Assembly (NCBI RefSeq): GCF_006494425.1
Contig: NZ_VHIV01000007.1
Coordinates: 62,001-126,000, forward strand
Source of the DNA: Bacillus dicomae
GTDB taxonomy: Bacteria > Bacillota > Bacilli > Bacillales > Bacillaceae_G
DNA: 64,000 bases
Direction of reading: 5' to 3'
Below, piece by piece: positions 24,926-32,746 of the stretch; the stretch's first letter is position 1, and each line of letters starts with the position of its first letter. Below the pieces are notes generated by a model that had not been told where the DNA came from, made no database searches, and saw only the letters and a program-made list of their open reading frames with translations. The translations under genes were made by a program, and so were the position numbers.

Positions 24926-26164
24926 TTATTTCGAAGCTAATGAATTAGTTAGTTCCTCTTTATTAGCAACGTCTTCTTTCTTTATTTGCATGCGTAGAAC
25001 TGGCCCTATTGCCAATAATATAAGTGCCATCGCTATACAAAATACGATAACTAGTGAAGTCATTTCCTTTAATCCTCCAGCTAAAGCAGTACCAATTAGC
25101 ATCGCTCCCACAAACAGTGGTAAAATCGTTCCATTTACTCTTCCAACCATATTTTCTGGTACAAGTTGAATCATAAGCGTACCGACAACGATATTAACAC
25201 AGGCTAAACAAATACCTGTTCCAAATCTCATGAAACTAGTAATCCAAAATGATGTAGATAGCCCTTCTACTAAAAATGATATCGCTAATATGCCCATACC
25301 GAATACGAACATCTTTTTTGGGTTCACTTTTGAAGCGAAAATTGCAGCAACAATACCACCAATTAACATACCTATTCCATCCGCTGCAGCTAAATATTGA
25401 ACTGCTTCCTTTTCCATTCCAAGGCGTTCTATTACAAGAAACACCTCTAATGGATGTGTTAATCCAACAGCTAAGCCCATAATGGTGAAAGTGATCGTAA
25501 TCATACGTAAATTTTTCGTATGAAGAACATATTTCCACCCTTCTTTTATATCATTTTTTAATGAATCTCTCGCCACTTGCTCTTTTTCAACCCATTTTGG
25601 TAAGAATGAAAGAGCGATAGCAGATAACAAAAATAAAATGATTAAGCTATATAGTGACGTAAATAAACCAAGTTGTGTATACACAAGCGATCCTACCACT
25701 GGTCCAAAAATCAGAAATAATGACTGTAATGTTTGGTTAAATGCAATCGCATTTGCTACCTGTTCTTCTTTTACGTAGCGCTTAAATATACGCGAAGATG
25801 ATGGCTGAGAAAACTGGCCTACAATCGCGGAAATGAGTGTTGCAAAAAATATAGCCTGCCAATAATCCAGCTTTAACAACAAGACAATCCCTATAATAGA
25901 CAGTACACTTAATACATCTCCAGCGACCATTGTTCTTTTCGGATTCCAGCGATCAGCTAGTGCACCACCGATAAATGAGAAAATAAAAATAGGTGCATAT
26001 TCCATAACTGATAACAACGAAACAGAAACTGGATCATTATTCGTTCGCTCCATTATGAAATACAAAAGAGCCATATTTCTGATCCAAATTGCAAATTGTT
26101 GTAAAATATCAGACGCCATAACGAGCATAAATGCTCTGTTTTTAAATAAAGCGTTCATTTTCAT
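24926..26164 (-). CDS. MFS efflux transporter under TetR control
   Basis: A 412-residue membrane protein with 12 hydrophobic segments, of the MFS_3/enterobactin-exporter-like group. Typical features are SFIGGALADRWNPKRTMVAG (about 57-76) in the loop after helix 2 and FSQPSSSRIFKRYVKEEQVA (about 118-137). A pump for drugs or other small toxic compounds is likely, since it sits next to a TetR-type repressor gene and has the same operator sequence upstream as that gene. Substrate unknown. The gap from the TetR gene stop to this start is 57 bases. Confidence 0.87.
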   Translation of the reverse strand: MKMNALFKNRAFMLVMASDILQQFAIWIRNMALLYFIMERTNNDPVSVSLLSVMEYAPIFIFSFIGGALADRWNPKRTMVAGDVLSVLSIIGIVLLLKLDYWQAIFFATLISAIVGQFSQPSSSRIFKRYVKEEQVANAIAFNQTLQSLFLIFGPVVGSLVYTQLGLFTSLYSLIILFLLSAIALSFLPKWVEKEQVARDSLKNDIKEGWKYVLHTKNLRMITITFTIMGLAVGLTHPLEVFLVIERLGMEKEAVQYLAAADGIGMLIGGIVAAIFASKVNPKKMFVFGMGILAISFLVEGLSTSFWITSFMRFGTGICLACVNIVVGTLMIQLVPENMVGRVNGTILPLFVGAMLIGTALAGGLKEMTSLVIVFCIAMALILLAIGPVLRMQIKKEDVANKEELTNSLASK

Positions 26165-26175
26165 TCTCCCTCCAT

Positions 26176-26195
26176 AAACCGACCGTTCGGTCTAA
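26176..26195. promoter_or_regulatory. TetR-type operator upstream of the MFS gene
   Basis: AAACCGACCGTTCGGTCTAA contains an imperfect palindrome with arms ACCGA/TCGGT and lies 12 bases before the MFS start codon. It is nearly identical to the site upstream of the TetR gene. Confidence 0.8.
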
Positions 26196-26221
26196 TTTAT
26201 TTTGTAAGAAAAGCAACTGAC

Positions 26222-26806
26222 TTATGATTCAGCTGCCATTCCTTTTAACAATACATCTATTGCCTTTTTATAAATACGTTTCAGCTCTTTATAATCTAAC
26301 TCGTAGTAAAGTACTCCAAGCCCTGATAATAATCCATTCACAATATACATAAGATCGCGCGTATTATCTTCACGAAACTCTCCAGACTGTATGCCTGCTT
26401 CAATTAGTTTCTCAAACATAACATATGATTCTCTAGTTAAAGCTAATAGTTCATCCAAAATCTCTTTACTTACAACTTGGCTCATAGAGAATTCCTCTAT
26501 TGCATTTGAAATTGGTTGCTGTATGTCCTCTACATGATATTCCGCGAGACCATATAGTTTTTCAGTACTAGTACTATACAACTCCTCTTTTTCATTCCAT
26601 TTTTCAAGCCAATCATACGTATGCTGTTTCACTACAAATAAAAATAATTCTTCTTTACTTTTAAAGTGATAATAAATACTTCCTTTACTTCGCTCTGTAA
26701 TTTCACAAATCTCTTCCATAGATGTAGCTGCATAGCCCTGCTGTGAAAATAAACTTTCTGCTTTATATGCAATTTCTTTCTTTATCTCTTCTGCACTTCT
26801 TCTCAT
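26222..26806 (-). CDS. TetR/AcrR family transcriptional regulator
   Basis: A 194-residue repressor. The N-terminal helix-turn-helix domain (about 8-55) has AESLFSQQGYAATSMEEICE and KGSIYYHFKSKEELFLFVV, standard for TetR proteins. The rest is the helical ligand-binding and dimer domain. It is expected to bind the two operators at 26821-26840 (own promoter) and 26176-26195 (MFS gene) and to release them when it binds the pump's substrate. Similar to QacR/YfiR-type regulators; the inducer is unknown. Confidence 0.9.
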   Translation of the reverse strand: MRRSAEEIKKEIAYKAESLFSQQGYAATSMEEICEITERSKGSIYYHFKSKEELFLFVVKQHTYDWLEKWNEKEELYSTSTEKLYGLAEYHVEDIQQPISNAIEEFSMSQVVSKEILDELLALTRESYVMFEKLIEAGIQSGEFREDNTRDLMYIVNGLLSGLGVLYYELDYKELKRIYKKAIDVLLKGMAAES

Positions 26807-26820
26807 ATTTACACCTCTTT

Positions 26821-26840
26821 AAACCGACCGTTCAGTCTAA
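26821..26840. promoter_or_regulatory. TetR-type operator upstream of the TetR gene
   Basis: AAACCGACCGTTCAGTCTAA differs in one base from the site upstream of the MFS gene and lies 15 bases before the TetR gene start. Confidence 0.8.
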
Positions 26841-26886
26841 TGATAACAAATTAAAAACCTCTATTACAAGAGGCTATATTCCTTAT

Positions 26887-27030
26887 TTAAGAAAACGTAC
26901 TCTCAAACCATGTTCGAATCATATGTATTATTCCAATTTTAAATCCTAATTTAACAAGAAATACGCCTCCTGCAGCTAATAAAAATAATATTACTTTCCC
27001 CTTATTTTTCACTTTCGGCTCCCTTTTCAT
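26887..27030 (-). CDS. 47-residue single-span membrane peptide
   Basis: On the minus strand an ATG at 27030, preceded by AAGGGG at good spacing, opens a frame ending at TAA 26887-26889. The peptide has a basic start (MKREPKVKNKGK), one hydrophobic segment (VILFLLAAGGVFLVKLGF, about 13-30) and an amphipathic tail (HMIRTWFESTFS). Positive-inside charge suggests the N-terminus stays in the cytoplasm. Two identical palindromic 19-mers (27061-27079 and 27106-27124) lie upstream, where regulator sites would be. No family is recognised. Confidence 0.55.
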   Translation of the reverse strand: MKREPKVKNKGKVILFLLAAGGVFLVKLGFKIGIIHMIRTWFESTFS

Positions 27031-27060
27031 TTCCATTCCCCTTAGTATGTTAAAAGTATT

Positions 27061-27079
27061 TAATCAAACGTTTGTTTAA
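27061..27079. repeat. 19-bp palindromic motif, copy 1
   Basis: TAATCAAACGTTTGTTTAA, built on the perfect core CAAACGTTTG with near-symmetric flanks. It is identical to copies at 27106 and 40330. Possible regulator operator for the 47-residue peptide gene. Confidence 0.75.
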
Positions 27080-27105
27080 CTGTTTTTATGCATATGTAAG
27101 CCAAC

Positions 27106-27124
27106 TAATCAAACGTTTGTTTAA
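27106..27124. repeat. 19-bp palindromic motif, copy 2
   Basis: Identical to copy 1, with 45 bp between the two starts (about four helix turns), so two dimers could bind the same face of the DNA. It also abuts the T-run of the next gene's terminator. Confidence 0.75.
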
Positions 27125-27152
27125 AAAAGAAATACGCCTATATAAGGCGTAT
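27122..27152 (-). terminator. Terminator of the Gly/Ser-rich membrane protein gene
   Basis: AATACGCCT-atata-AGGCGTATT hairpin, then T-run on the minus strand. Confidence 0.85.
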
Positions 27153-27157
27153 TCTCA

Positions 27158-27397
27158 TCAATCACCACCGCCGCCACCATCGCAGCTACCTCCACTATCT
27201 CCAATAGAAGATCCTCCACAATCATGTGAACCGCCATCATTATCCGATCCAGCAAAGAAAAATAATGGCGATGAGCTGTTAGATGAATTATGAATGTTAT
27301 TTTGTTTCGTAAGATTTACCTTCTTTTTGTTTGATCGAACTGCTGTTACAATTATTCCAACTACAACAAATAATAGTATAAAAATAATAAATTCCAT
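27158..27397 (-). CDS. Small membrane protein with Gly/Ser/Asp-rich tail
   Basis: A 79-residue protein: one N-terminal membrane helix (EFIIFILLFVVVGIIVTAV, 2-20), a basic stretch (RSNKKK), a Ser/Asn linker and a C-terminal low-complexity tail with repeated GGS, GGG and two Cys (HDCGG, GSCDGG). Such tails end many small Bacillus membrane proteins of unknown role. GGGAGG precedes the start. It lies 13 bases after the thioredoxin-like gene and probably belongs to its operon. Confidence 0.65.
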   Translation of the reverse strand: MEFIIFILLFVVVGIIVTAVRSNKKKVNLTKQNNIHNSSNSSSPLFFFAGSDNDGGSHDCGGSSIGDSGGSCDGGGGGD

Positions 27398-27410
27398 ATA
27401 GAGCCCTCCC

Positions 27411-27725
27411 TTAATCTTCGAATAATTGAATGGTTCTCTCTAAATTTTCAAGTGAAATGAAACGTGATTCACGAAGAATCTCTTTTCCATTATGAAATAG
27501 TAAAATTGTCGGTCCTGTAAATACTGCATATCGCCCTGCAACCTCTTGCATGTCTTGTAGTAATATTTCTATTTTCTCTACGTAATCATAATTCTCTAAT
27601 ACGTAATTTACTTTCCTTAACATGACATCACAAACACCACAATTTTCCGTTTTAATAAACAGAAGCACTAATTTTTGTTCTTCAATATATATTGCTAATT
27701 CTTCTATCGTTTCAAATTTTTTCAT
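27411..27725 (-). CDS. Thioredoxin-like protein with CGVC motif
   Basis: A 104-residue cytoplasmic protein with a thioredoxin fold. Strand LVLLFIKTENCGVCDVM carries the redox pair Cys29 and Cys32 (CGVC), and the cis-Pro loop is FTGPTILLFHNG. The active site differs from the CGPC of thioredoxin, as in YusE/YtpP-type thioredoxin-like proteins of Bacillus. It probably acts as a thiol reductase or in a specialised disulfide exchange. It is followed by the Gly/Ser-rich membrane gene and preceded by the DUF1992 gene at a 10-base gap, suggesting one operon. Confidence 0.82.
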   Translation of the reverse strand: MKKFETIEELAIYIEEQKLVLLFIKTENCGVCDVMLRKVNYVLENYDYVEKIEILLQDMQEVAGRYAVFTGPTILLFHNGKEILRESRFISLENLERTIQLFED

Positions 27726-27735
27726 CTTATCCCTC

Positions 27736-28107
27736 TTAACGTAATTTATGAAATACTTTATCTTGATACATACGAAATGCTGAACTATCTTTAATCTTTC
27801 TCTTTTCCATTACTTGCTGAAAACGTAGCGTTTTTGCCGTTAACTCCTGTTGTAATTTTTCTCTCTCTTCTTCATCATAACAGCAAGCAATTAAATCCTC
27901 TATTTTTAATATATCTTTTTGTAGTTCCATTTCTGGGGGAATCATTCCCGCATTTTTTAAAATTTTATAACTCATTCTAAGTTCTGGAGGTACCATTGAA
28001 AGATCTTCTAATTGTAGTGGTTTTCCTTTCCCCGGAATATTATCAAGATCACCATTCCGTATTGCTTGTCGAATTTTTTCTTCTGCAATATTAAAAAACA
28101 CATCCAC
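27736..28107 (-). CDS. DUF1992 (DNAJC28-like) protein
   Basis: A 123-residue protein with the conserved DUF1992 start: EEKIRQAIRNGDLDNIPGKG then KPLQLEDLSMVPPELRMSYK. The domain is named after its occurrence next to J-domains in eukaryotic DNAJC28, but no J-domain is present here. Function unknown. It is the first gene of the probable three-gene unit with the thioredoxin-like and Gly/Ser-rich proteins, preceded by AAAGGAGGGG. Confidence 0.85.
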   Translation of the reverse strand: MDVFFNIAEEKIRQAIRNGDLDNIPGKGKPLQLEDLSMVPPELRMSYKILKNAGMIPPEMELQKDILKIEDLIACCYDEEEREKLQQELTAKTLRFQQVMEKRKIKDSSAFRMYQDKVFHKLR

Positions 28108-28304
28108 ACTATCCCCTCCTTTACATATTTTTACTATTATTTTACATGATATTTTCTCATCTTGCTACGCCATAAGAAATTGACTTCATACAATTTTTTC
28201 TCAAATTTATTTATAATGCTCTATTTTCTCCCTCACAAATATTTTATTTTCATATACAGTTTGTATTTAAGCTCTTTTATATTGAGAAAATCCTTTTGAA
28301 TCAA

Positions 28305-28341
28305 ATAAAGCGTTTACACCAAATCTTACATTTGCTACGAT
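28305..28341 (+). promoter_or_regulatory. Chitinase promoter with overlapping cre site
   Basis: -35 TTTACA (28313-28318), 17-bp spacer and extended -10 TGC-TACGAT (28336-28341). The sequence ATAAAGCGTTTACA (28305-28318) matches the CcpA cre consensus at 12 of 14 positions and covers the -35, which would give glucose repression. Binding is inferred. Confidence 0.55.
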
Positions 28342-28392
28342 TTAATCACCCCCAGCTCCCTTGTATAGACTTCGTGATGTCTGATCATTTTT

Positions 28393-28417
28393 ATCTAGAC
28401 ATTTCATATGTCTAGAT
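28393..28417. promoter_or_regulatory. Inverted repeat in the chitinase leader
   Basis: ATCTAGACAT-ttcat-ATGTCTAGAT, a perfect 10-bp inverted repeat, lies about 45-75 bases after the predicted transcription start. It could be an operator for a chitin-responsive repressor or an mRNA hairpin. Confidence 0.6.
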
Positions 28418-28479
28418 TCATTTTGGTTTATTGGCACATGCCTTTAAATATATCTTTTATTTTGAAAGGAGAAATGGCT

Positions 28480-30504
28480 ATGAAATCAAAAAAATTCACA
28501 CTGCTAGTACTATCCCTACTACTCTTCTTACCTCTTTTTCTCACAAACTTTATTACTCCAAACTTCGTATTTGCTGATTCACCAAAGCAAGTTCAAAAAA
28601 TTGTTGGGTATTTTCCTTCATGGGGCATTTATGGACGTAACTATCAAGTTGCGGACATTGATGCATCAAAACTCACTCACCTAAACTATGCATTTGCTGA
28701 TATTTGCTGGAATGGAAAACATGGAAATCCTTCTACACATCCTGATAATCCAAATAAACAAACGTGGAACTGTAAAGAATCTGGTGTACCACTGCAAAAT
28801 AAAGAAGTTCCTAATGGTACTCTCGTATTAGGTGAACCATGGGCCGACGTCACAAAATCTTATCCAGGTTCAGGGACAACTTGGGAGGATTGCGATAAAT
28901 ATGCCCGTTGCGGAAATTTCGGAGAACTAAAACGATTAAAAGCTAAGTATCCTCACTTAAAAACAATTATTTCCGTTGGTGGCTGGACTTGGTCTAACCG
29001 CTTTTCTGATATGGCCGCCGATGAAAAAACAAGAAAAATATTCGCTGAATCTACAGTCGATTTCCTCCGCGAATATGGATTTGACGGCGTTGATTTAGAT
29101 TGGGAATATCCAGGTGTTGAAACGATTCCTGGTGGTAGTTATCGTCCTGAAGATAAGCAAAACTTCACCCTACTTCTTCAAGATGTTCGAAATGCATTAA
29201 CTAAAGCTGGTGCAGAAGATGGTAAACAATATTTACTAACAATCGCGTCAGGTGCAAGCCAACGTTATGCTGACCATACAGAACTAAAGAAAATCTCTCA
29301 AATACTTGATTGGATTAATATTATGACATATGATTTCCACGGTGGATGGGAAGCTACTTCTAACCATAATGCAGCTCTATACAAAGATCCGAATGACCCA
29401 GCAGCAGATACGAAATTTTACGTAGATGGTGCTATAGACGTTTATACAAATGAAGGTGTTCCAGCAGATAAACTCGTATTAGGTGTACCTTTTTACGGAC
29501 GTGGATGGAAAAGTTGCGGAAAAGAAAATAACGGACAATACCAACCTTGTAAACCAGGTAGTGACGGAAAGCTCGCTTCTAAAGGTACTTGGGATGATTA
29601 TTCTACCGGTGACACAGGTGTGTACGATTATGGTGATTTAGCAGCTAATTATGTTAATAAAAATGGGTTTATTCGCTACTGGAACGATGCAGCGAAAGTA
29701 CCATATTTATACAATGCGACTACAGGTACGTTTATTAGCTATGATGACAACGAATCTATGAAATATAAAACAGACTATATAAAGACAAAAGGTTTAAGTG
29801 GCGCAATGTTTTGGGAACTTAGCGGGGATTGCCGTACAAGTCCAAAATATAGTTGTAGTGGACCTAAATTACTTGATACGTTAGTAAAAGAATTACTGGG
29901 TGGACCTATTAGTCAAAAAGATACTGAGCCACCAACAAACGTAAAAAATATTACTGTTACCAATAAAAATTCAAACTCAGTTCAATTAAACTGGACGGCA
30001 TCTACTGATAACGTAGGAATTACTGCATATGAAATTACTGCCGGAGAAGAGAAATGGAGTACAACAACAAATAGCATTACAATTAAAAACTTAAAATCTA
30101 ATACAGAATACAAATTTTCAATAATAGCAAAAGATGCTGCTGGGAATAAATCACAGCCTACTTCTATTATTGTAAAAACAGATGATGCTAGCACAACACC
30201 TCCTGGTGGAAATGGAAATGCTACCTTTTCAGTAACTTCAAATTGGGGAAGTGGTTACAACTTCTCGATTGTAATTAAAAATAGTGGAACAACCCCTATT
30301 AAAAACTGGAAATTAGAATTTGATTATAACGGCAATTTAACACAAGTTTGGGATTCTAAAATTAGTAGTAAAAATAATAATCATTACGTAATTACGAATG
30401 CAGGATGGAATGGTGAAATTCCTCCTGGTGGATCGATTACAATCGGAGGGGCAGGAACAGGCACTCCTGCTGAACTTGTAAATGCATCCATTAGCGAAAA
30501 CTAA
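28480..30504 (+). CDS. Secreted GH18 chitinase with FnIII and cellulose/chitin-binding module
   Basis: Hydrolyses chitin outside the cell. The 674-residue precursor has a signal peptide (about 1-33, ending VFA), a GH18 catalytic domain (about 40-465) with DGVDLDWEYP (Asp202, Asp205, Asp207, acid Glu209), a fibronectin type III domain (about 482-568) and a CBM2-like binding module (about 579-674) rich in Trp and Asn. The start at 28480 is chosen from AAAGGAG eight bases upstream; an in-frame ATG at 28408 lies inside the inverted repeat and has no binding site. The length equals that I recall for the large B. cereus chitinase. Confidence 0.96.
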   Translation: MKSKKFTLLVLSLLLFLPLFLTNFITPNFVFADSPKQVQKIVGYFPSWGIYGRNYQVADIDASKLTHLNYAFADICWNGKHGNPSTHPDNPNKQTWNCKESGVPLQNKEVPNGTLVLGEPWADVTKSYPGSGTTWEDCDKYARCGNFGELKRLKAKYPHLKTIISVGGWTWSNRFSDMAADEKTRKIFAESTVDFLREYGFDGVDLDWEYPGVETIPGGSYRPEDKQNFTLLLQDVRNALTKAGAEDGKQYLLTIASGASQRYADHTELKKISQILDWINIMTYDFHGGWEATSNHNAALYKDPNDPAADTKFYVDGAIDVYTNEGVPADKLVLGVPFYGRGWKSCGKENNGQYQPCKPGSDGKLASKGTWDDYSTGDTGVYDYGDLAANYVNKNGFIRYWNDAAKVPYLYNATTGTFISYDDNESMKYKTDYIKTKGLSGAMFWELSGDCRTSPKYSCSGPKLLDTLVKELLGGPISQKDTEPPTNVKNITVTNKNSNSVQLNWTASTDNVGITAYEITAGEEKWSTTTNSITIKNLKSNTEYKFSIIAKDAAGNKSQPTSIIVKTDDASTTPPGGNGNATFSVTSNWGSGYNFSIVIKNSGTTPIKNWKLEFDYNGNLTQVWDSKISSKNNNHYVITNAGWNGEIPPGGSITIGGAGTGTPAELVNASISEN

Positions 30505-30530
30505 ACGTAACTCCCACTAATTATTTCACT

Positions 30531-30578
30531 AAAGTTTGAATTTAGGTTTGATTCCTCTCTCCTAAATTCAAACTTTTA
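30531..30578. terminator. Chitinase terminator, possibly bidirectional
   Basis: AAAGTTTGAATTTAGG pairs with CCTAAATTCAAACTTT around a 14-base loop; T-run on plus. On the minus strand it could end a short transcript starting near 30610. Confidence 0.88.
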
Positions 30579-30925
30579 ATTTTATGAAAAATCACAAAGG
30601 AACATTACAATAACCTATTATAATCATATTTAGTTTCCAATATGAAGTTCGCGTGAAGTTCATCTGAATTTTACATGAATTTCCTTTAAGCTCTATTGTC
30701 TTCCTATAGTAATCACATTATCCTTTACATATAGGAATTATTTTAATTCCATTTCAAACTATCTATATATATAAAGAAAGATAGTCGCCTATTAGGGAAA
30801 GGCATCTAGTATTATTATAAATATAAACATAACAAAAGAAAAAGCACGCTTATAAGCGCACCATAAGAGTGCTTCTTCATACAATTCTCATGTAAAAGTT
30901 CTCGAAAATCATGTTAATCACAAAG
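30579..30925. other. Convergent intergenic region with regulatory array and possible small RNA
   Basis: No protein frame with a start codon and binding site is visible. It holds the 11-bp direct-repeat array (30643-30686), -10-like boxes on both sides (TATAGT 30705-30710 plus; TATAAT 30617-30622 minus), and rightward hairpins GGAATT-attt-AATTCC, ACTATCT/AGATAGT, GCCT/AGGC and AAGCAC/GTGCTT. See findings. Confidence 0.5.
30643..30686. promoter_or_regulatory. Four 11-bp direct repeats (OmpR/PhoP-type site)
   Basis: TGAAGTTCGCG, TGAAGTTCATC, TGAATTTTACA and TGAATTTCCTT follow each other without gap, so TGAA recurs at 30643, 30654, 30665 and 30676. On the minus strand this reads TTCA every 11 bases, comparable to Pho boxes TT(A/C/T)ACA with 5-base spacing. 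Such spacing is typical of OmpR-family response regulators. Confidence 0.7.
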
Positions 30926-30959
30926 AAAAGGCATTAGCTTATACAAGCTAATGCCTTTT
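30926..30959 (-). terminator. Terminator of the ABC-F gene
   Basis: AAAAGGCATTAGCTT-atac-AAGCTAATGCCTTTT, 15-bp perfect stem. Confidence 0.93.
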
Positions 30960-30961
30960 CT

Positions 30962-32506
30962 TTATTCATATTGTTCAGCGTTCCATTCTTCTATATTCCA
31001 TACTTTTGTTATCCATGCTTCATAGAAAGAAGACTCATGTGAGACAAGTAAAACTGTTCCTTTATATTGTTGTAACGCTTCCTGCAAAGCCTTCTTCGTT
31101 TCTATATCCAAATGATTAGTTGGTTCATCTAAAATTAAAACATTACTTTTCGTTACGATAAGTTCACATAAACGTACTTTCGTTTGTTCTCCGCCGCTTA
31201 ATAAACGAATAGGTTTTAATACGTGTTCTTCTTTCAATCCACACTTCGCTAATGCTTGCCGTACTTCTTTCTTTGTCATATCTGGTCTTTCTGTCCAAAC
31301 TTTCTCTAATGGTGTTGTTTCTGAAGCAAACTCTTCCTGTGCAAAATAAGCAGGATTTACTCGTTCTCCAACAGAAACCGAACCGCTTAGTGGCCTTATT
31401 TGACCTAATAACGTTTTTAACATCGTCGTTTTTCCAATTCCATTATGACCAATAATCGCTATCTTTTCTCCTTTTTTCACTTGTAAATTCAGCTCTGGAA
31501 ATAACGGATCACTATAACCTATCCTTAGTTTCTCAGCTTGCAATATACGACTCACTGGCTCCTCATACACATTGAAATCAAAACGGGATCGAGTGACATG
31601 ATTAACCTTTTCAACCCGTTGCATTTTCTCCAATACTTTCTCTCGACTTTTTGCCTGTTTCGCTTTTCGAATTTTATTTTTTTGAATAAATGTTTCTAGC
31701 TGAGCAATTTCTTTTTGTTGTTTCGTATACGCCGATTGCAATTGTTTCGTTTGCACTTGATAACTTCGCATAAACTTTTCATAATTTCCTACGTATCGCT
31801 TCACTTTCCCTGCTTCTAGATGATAAATAACATTCGTAATACTGTTCAAAAATACTTCGTCATGTGAAATGATTACATAAGCTTTTTCATACAGTCTCAA
31901 ATACGATTGCAACCATTCTATATGAGCTGTATCTAAATAGTTTGTTGGCTCATCTAGCAATAAAACATCAGCCTTTTCTAAAAGGAGCTTCCCAAGTAAT
32001 AACTTTGTTCGCTGTCCTCCACTTAACTTTGAAACATCCTTTTCCAAACCTACTTCAAATAATCCTAAACCAGTTGCTACTTCTTCAATTTCTGTATGAA
32101 TTTGATAGAAATTAGAACTTTCCAATATAGTTTGTAATTCTCCATACTTTACTAACAATTTCTCTATTTCTCCTGCTCCATTCATTTCTTCTGCTATTTT
32201 TAACATCTCACATTCAACCGCATACAAATCAGAAAATGCACTTTGTAAGTAGCCTTCAATTGTTATCCCCTCTTGTAAATCCATATGCTGCTGTAAAAAA
32301 CCTATCTTCACATGCGGGAACCATTCAATGTTCCCATCATCATGTATAAGTTCTCCTGTTAAAATCTTTAACAAAGTAGATTTTCCAACTCCATTTTTTC
32401 CTACTAAGCCAACGTGCTCGCCCTTTAATAGTCGAAAGCACGCATTATATAAAATGGTTTTCTCACCATACGAATGACTTAAATTTTCTACTGTTAATAT
32501 ACTCAT
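30962..32506 (-). CDS. ABC-F family ATPase, probable ribosome-protection (antibiotic resistance) type
   Basis: A 514-residue soluble protein with two ATP-binding cassettes and no membrane domain. Walker A motifs are GLVGKNGVGKST and IIGHNGIGKTT, signatures LSGGQRTK and LSGGEQTK, and Walker B DVLLLDEPTN and NVLILDEPTN. A charged helical linker (about 235-305, rich in Lys, Gln and Arg) joins the cassettes. ABC-F proteins act on the ribosomal E site; some dislodge antibiotics, others aid translation. The leader with an upstream ORF and a terminator is the arrangement known for antibiotic-inducible ABC-F genes such as vmlR, which favours a resistance role. Which drug is unknown. Confidence 0.88.
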   Translation of the reverse strand: MSILTVENLSHSYGEKTILYNACFRLLKGEHVGLVGKNGVGKSTLLKILTGELIHDDGNIEWFPHVKIGFLQQHMDLQEGITIEGYLQSAFSDLYAVECEMLKIAEEMNGAGEIEKLLVKYGELQTILESSNFYQIHTEIEEVATGLGLFEVGLEKDVSKLSGGQRTKLLLGKLLLEKADVLLLDEPTNYLDTAHIEWLQSYLRLYEKAYVIISHDEVFLNSITNVIYHLEAGKVKRYVGNYEKFMRSYQVQTKQLQSAYTKQQKEIAQLETFIQKNKIRKAKQAKSREKVLEKMQRVEKVNHVTRSRFDFNVYEEPVSRILQAEKLRIGYSDPLFPELNLQVKKGEKIAIIGHNGIGKTTMLKTLLGQIRPLSGSVSVGERVNPAYFAQEEFASETTPLEKVWTERPDMTKKEVRQALAKCGLKEEHVLKPIRLLSGGEQTKVRLCELIVTKSNVLILDEPTNHLDIETKKALQEALQQYKGTVLLVSHESSFYEAWITKVWNIEEWNAEQYE

Positions 32507-32586
32507 TTTTTTCTCTCCTCTGCTTAGACTTCTTCATAAGCTAAATAGAGAGAGCAACAGTATAAAGCCTTATTTAATTGTGCATA

Positions 32587-32620
32587 TAAAAATGGGTAAG
32601 GTGAATACACCTTACCCATT
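32587..32620 (-). terminator. Attenuator terminator before the ABC-F gene
   Basis: On the minus strand AATGGGTAAGGTG-tatt-CACCTTACCCATT followed by TTTTATA. Confidence 0.9.
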
Positions 32621-32707
32621 ACATATTATCGTAAAAAAGGATTAAGGTTCTTTACCTGCTGTCTTCAATTTAGCTTAATCGTTAAAAATGGGCAGACTTC
32701 TCCCGTA

Positions 32708-32746
32708 TCAAGCTAAAACCATTTGAAGAACAGTTGATAAAGTCAT
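32708..32746 (-). CDS. 12-residue leader peptide of the ABC-F gene
   Basis: ATG at 32746 preceded by AAAGGA opens a frame for MTLSTVLQMVLA ending in TGA. Its position ahead of an attenuator implies a stalling peptide that senses a ribosome-targeting compound. Translation is inferred only. Confidence 0.6.
   Translation of the reverse strand: MTLSTVLQMVLA

Noticed and set aside
28408-28479. 24-codon N-terminal extension of the chitinase
   Set aside because: It puts a non-signal sequence before the signal peptide and starts inside the inverted repeat without a binding site.
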